Source: Allodiplogaster sudhausi
Lineage: Eukaryota; Nematoda; Chromadorea; Rhabditida; Diplogasteridae
NCBI GenBank assembly: GCA_945643635.1
Contig: CALZFC010000093.1
Location: 167,001 to 231,000 of the forward strand
Direction of reading: 5' to 3'
Length of the DNA: 64,000 bases
The first letter of the stretch is position 1. Every line of letters begins with the position of its first letter. The translations under genes and the position numbers were made by a program. The notes under the pieces are model-generated. The model did not search any database and was not told the origin of the DNA. It worked only from the letters and a program-made list of their open reading frames with translations. Shown piece by piece: positions 62,620-64,000 of this stretch.

Positions 62620-62798
62620 TCGATAATTTCTTATCATTTGATAAGAAGTTATCAGTTTTTGGTTATAAAAAATTTCATTTTTAATATTTTTCACAGAAAT
62701 TTCTCCTGTACCATTATTTTGTCTCTACCCACATCCCCAAACAATACAATTTGAGATTTTATCATTGATAACGAAAATCGATAAAGCAGACCTTATCA
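62620..62798. promoter_or_regulatory. Cluster of GATA-type motifs
   Basis: At least seven TGATAA, TTATCA or CGATAA motifs fall within 180 bp, including the palindrome CTTATCATTTGATAAG (62,630-62,645), GTTATCAG (62,648-62,655), TTATCATTGATAA (62,759-62,771) and CTTATCA (62,792-62,798). GATA factors control intestinal and some germline genes in nematodes (established for C. elegans). The cluster is about 1 kb upstream of the membrane-protein gene and 0.3-0.5 kb past the end of the sperm gene. The AT-rich setting raises the chance rate. Confidence 0.35.
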
Positions 62799-62879
62799 CA
62801 CATGTTCATTAGCTGAGCAGATTCGCCTAACGATTCTAAATCTAATTATGTAATCAGTTTTCAAAATAAAGTGCCGGTT

Positions 62880-62957
62880 AACAATACATTTTTGACTGTG
62901 TATTTTTGTGTACTAACAATACATTTTTGACTGTGTACTAACAATACATTTTTGACG
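62880..62957. repeat. Three tandem copies of an AT-rich 25-bp unit
   Basis: AACAATACATTTTTGACTGT recurs at about 62,880, 62,915 and 62,940; the first unit is longer by an inserted TATTTTTGTG segment and the last is truncated after TTTTTGAC. It lies just past the sperm gene. Confidence 0.85.
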
Positions 62958-63067
62958 AAACTATCCATCGTTAGAAAAATTGTATTCGTATCTATGATAA
63001 GAGTTCCAACAAGTTCTTCCAATACTTTCTGAGCAATGTGTATTTCACAATATACATTCATGCGAGC

Positions 63068-63073
63068 TTTATT
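63068..63073 (-). terminator. Poly(A) signal of sperm-protein gene
   Basis: The minus strand reads AATAAA 41 bases past the TGA stop at 63,114-63,116. Confidence 0.75.
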
Positions 63074-63113
63074 TGATGTGGTGCGAGGTGGGTGCAGGGA
63101 AAGGAGAGGGCAG

Positions 63114-63730
63114 TCACTCTGCCTTGAGTGGAAGGATGACCTCGTCGGCCTGCGCGCCCGCCTTGAACGGGGCAATGGGGTCGTTCTCCTCGGAAGGAAC
63201 CTGCAAGTTGCAAAATGCAAGAGGCGACTAGGGAACAATTTAAGGACCGATTTCAGAGAAGCATTTCATTGAGGCGCCTCTCGCGTGGTTGGTTGTATCC
63301 ATTTTATTATGGTTTTCCTCTAGACCTCGGCCCACTGCACGACGAGCTTGTCGTACTTGGGCGGGCCGGCCGAGCGGACAATGTCGAGGGTGCCGGTGGC
63401 CTTCGGCTCGAGGAAGCTGTACACCGGATGCACGCGGTAGTGCTCGTTGTTCGAGGACTTCACCTGAAAAGTAATTTAATATTTTAAAGTATTATTTAGA
63501 TGAATTTATGACTTTGTTCTTTTTACTATTTCAACTACAATATGTACATATAAAAACTATTTACATGGAACTTCATTTCTAATTCGAGGAAAAGATTTAG
63601 AGAGAATTATAAAAGCCGGTGCCTTGAGGGCGAGACGGGAGTCGGCGAGGGAGACGATCTTGTGCAAGGCCTTTCCGCCCGCGGCAGGGAAGGCACCCGC
63701 GCCCGGCTCAATGTTGATTGCGGCGGCCAT
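63114..63730 (-). CDS. Sperm-specific MSP-domain protein (SSP, class P-like), 3 exons, 110 aa
   Basis: Exons in coding order: 63730-63623, 63463-63326, 63200-63114, all phase 0. The product begins MAAAINIEPGAGAFPAAGGK and is a single MSP (major sperm protein) immunoglobulin-like domain: LHKIVSLADSRLALK, then the hallmark VKSSNNEHYRVHPVYSFLEP, then KATGTLDIVRSAGPP, YDKLVVQWAE and a final VILPLKAE strand. Length and motifs match the roughly 107-110 aa SSP proteins of C. elegans, which are made in sperm; their exact role is not known, while the related MSPs form the motility cytoskeleton (family knowledge). Intron 1 has a GC donor (AAG|GCACCG). A TATAAAA box lies 83 bp upstream and AATAAA 41 bp past the stop. 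Confidence 0.95.
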
Positions 63731-63812
63731 TTCGGAGAGCGAGCGAAGGAGGGACAGCCAAGCACCGAATGGAGATGCGCGTAGAATGATTCCATCCCTA
63801 GCGATCTGCCGC

Positions 63813-63819
63813 TTTTATA
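63813..63819 (-). promoter_or_regulatory. TATA box of sperm-protein gene
   Basis: The minus strand reads CTATAAAAGCGGC, with TATAAAA 83 bp upstream of the ATG. It is nearly identical to the element of the neighbouring membrane-protein gene. Confidence 0.7.
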
Positions 63820-64000
63820 GAGCCTCCGATTTCATATTTACTTAACACTCTTGGAGAGTCGAGTAAGTTGAAGAAACGTGACAAATATGTACCCGCACTT
63901 GTTTCTGTTTAAAGTTTTTGTACTTTGCCGAAGAATGTTTAAGGATCACCGTCCTCAAGTTTTCATTAAGTGCTCACGAATGCAGTTTTATTAATTTCTT

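Noticed and set aside
1..64000. Telomeric repeats, tRNA or rRNA genes
   Set aside because: No run of TTAGGC or TTAGGG and no tRNA cloverleaf or rRNA core motif was seen when reading both strands.

Overview
The window looks like a piece of a nematode nuclear genome. The strongest clues are a class-P-like sperm-specific MSP-domain gene, a BTB gene of the kind expanded in nematodes, a small Ly6-type secreted protein, short AT-rich introns interrupting GC-rich exons, and possible trans-splice acceptors close to start codons. The species cannot be named from the sequence alone. Gene models below are manual splice reconstructions; reading frame was checked across every junction given.

Bases 1 to about 46,163 are one uninterrupted satellite array of roughly 250 head-to-tail monomers of 185 bp, which continues beyond the left edge. 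It has three zones: a highly homogenised core (1 to ~29.3 kb), a middle zone rich in diverged monomers and 370-bp dimers (~29.3 to 39.4 kb), and an edge zone with longer higher-order units such as 1,113 bp (~39.4 to 46.16 kb). The final monomer decays into unique DNA. I see no gene inside the array; the 62-codon antisense frame in most monomers looks like a by-product of homogenisation.

From 46.2 to 64.0 kb the DNA is gene-bearing. In order: a 16-exon fatty acid amide hydrolase gene (+, 47,296-51,583), whose reconstructed 578-residue product carries Lys142, Ser217 and Ser241 at the same numbers as the mammalian enzyme; a convergent BTB gene (-, 52,430-53,441) with a duplicated first exon upstream; a poorly understood stretch with one long open frame; a secreted Ly6-like gene (-, 55,280-55,860); a small unrecognised gene with alternative 3' ends (+, 57,330-58,389), whose last intron holds six tandem CRE (TGACGTCA) sites; an orphan copy of the Ly6 promoter (58,651-58,790); an eight-exon multipass membrane protein gene with an internal exon-intron duplication (-, 59,892-61,679); a MITE-like element (61,868-62,216); and the sperm-specific MSP-domain gene (-, 63,114-63,730).

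Points that stand out: an apparent excess of GC-AG introns (five of about 32, four of them in an AAG|GC context), the CRE minisatellite, the 318-bp exon-intron duplication whose two 75-nt introns are open in frame and more alike than the exons beside them, and the layered organisation of the satellite. TATA boxes 75-110 bp upstream of the start codon mark the Ly6, membrane-protein and sperm-protein genes, and the last two share almost the same TATA element, so those neighbours may be co-expressed. No RNA gene, CRISPR array or telomeric repeat was seen.
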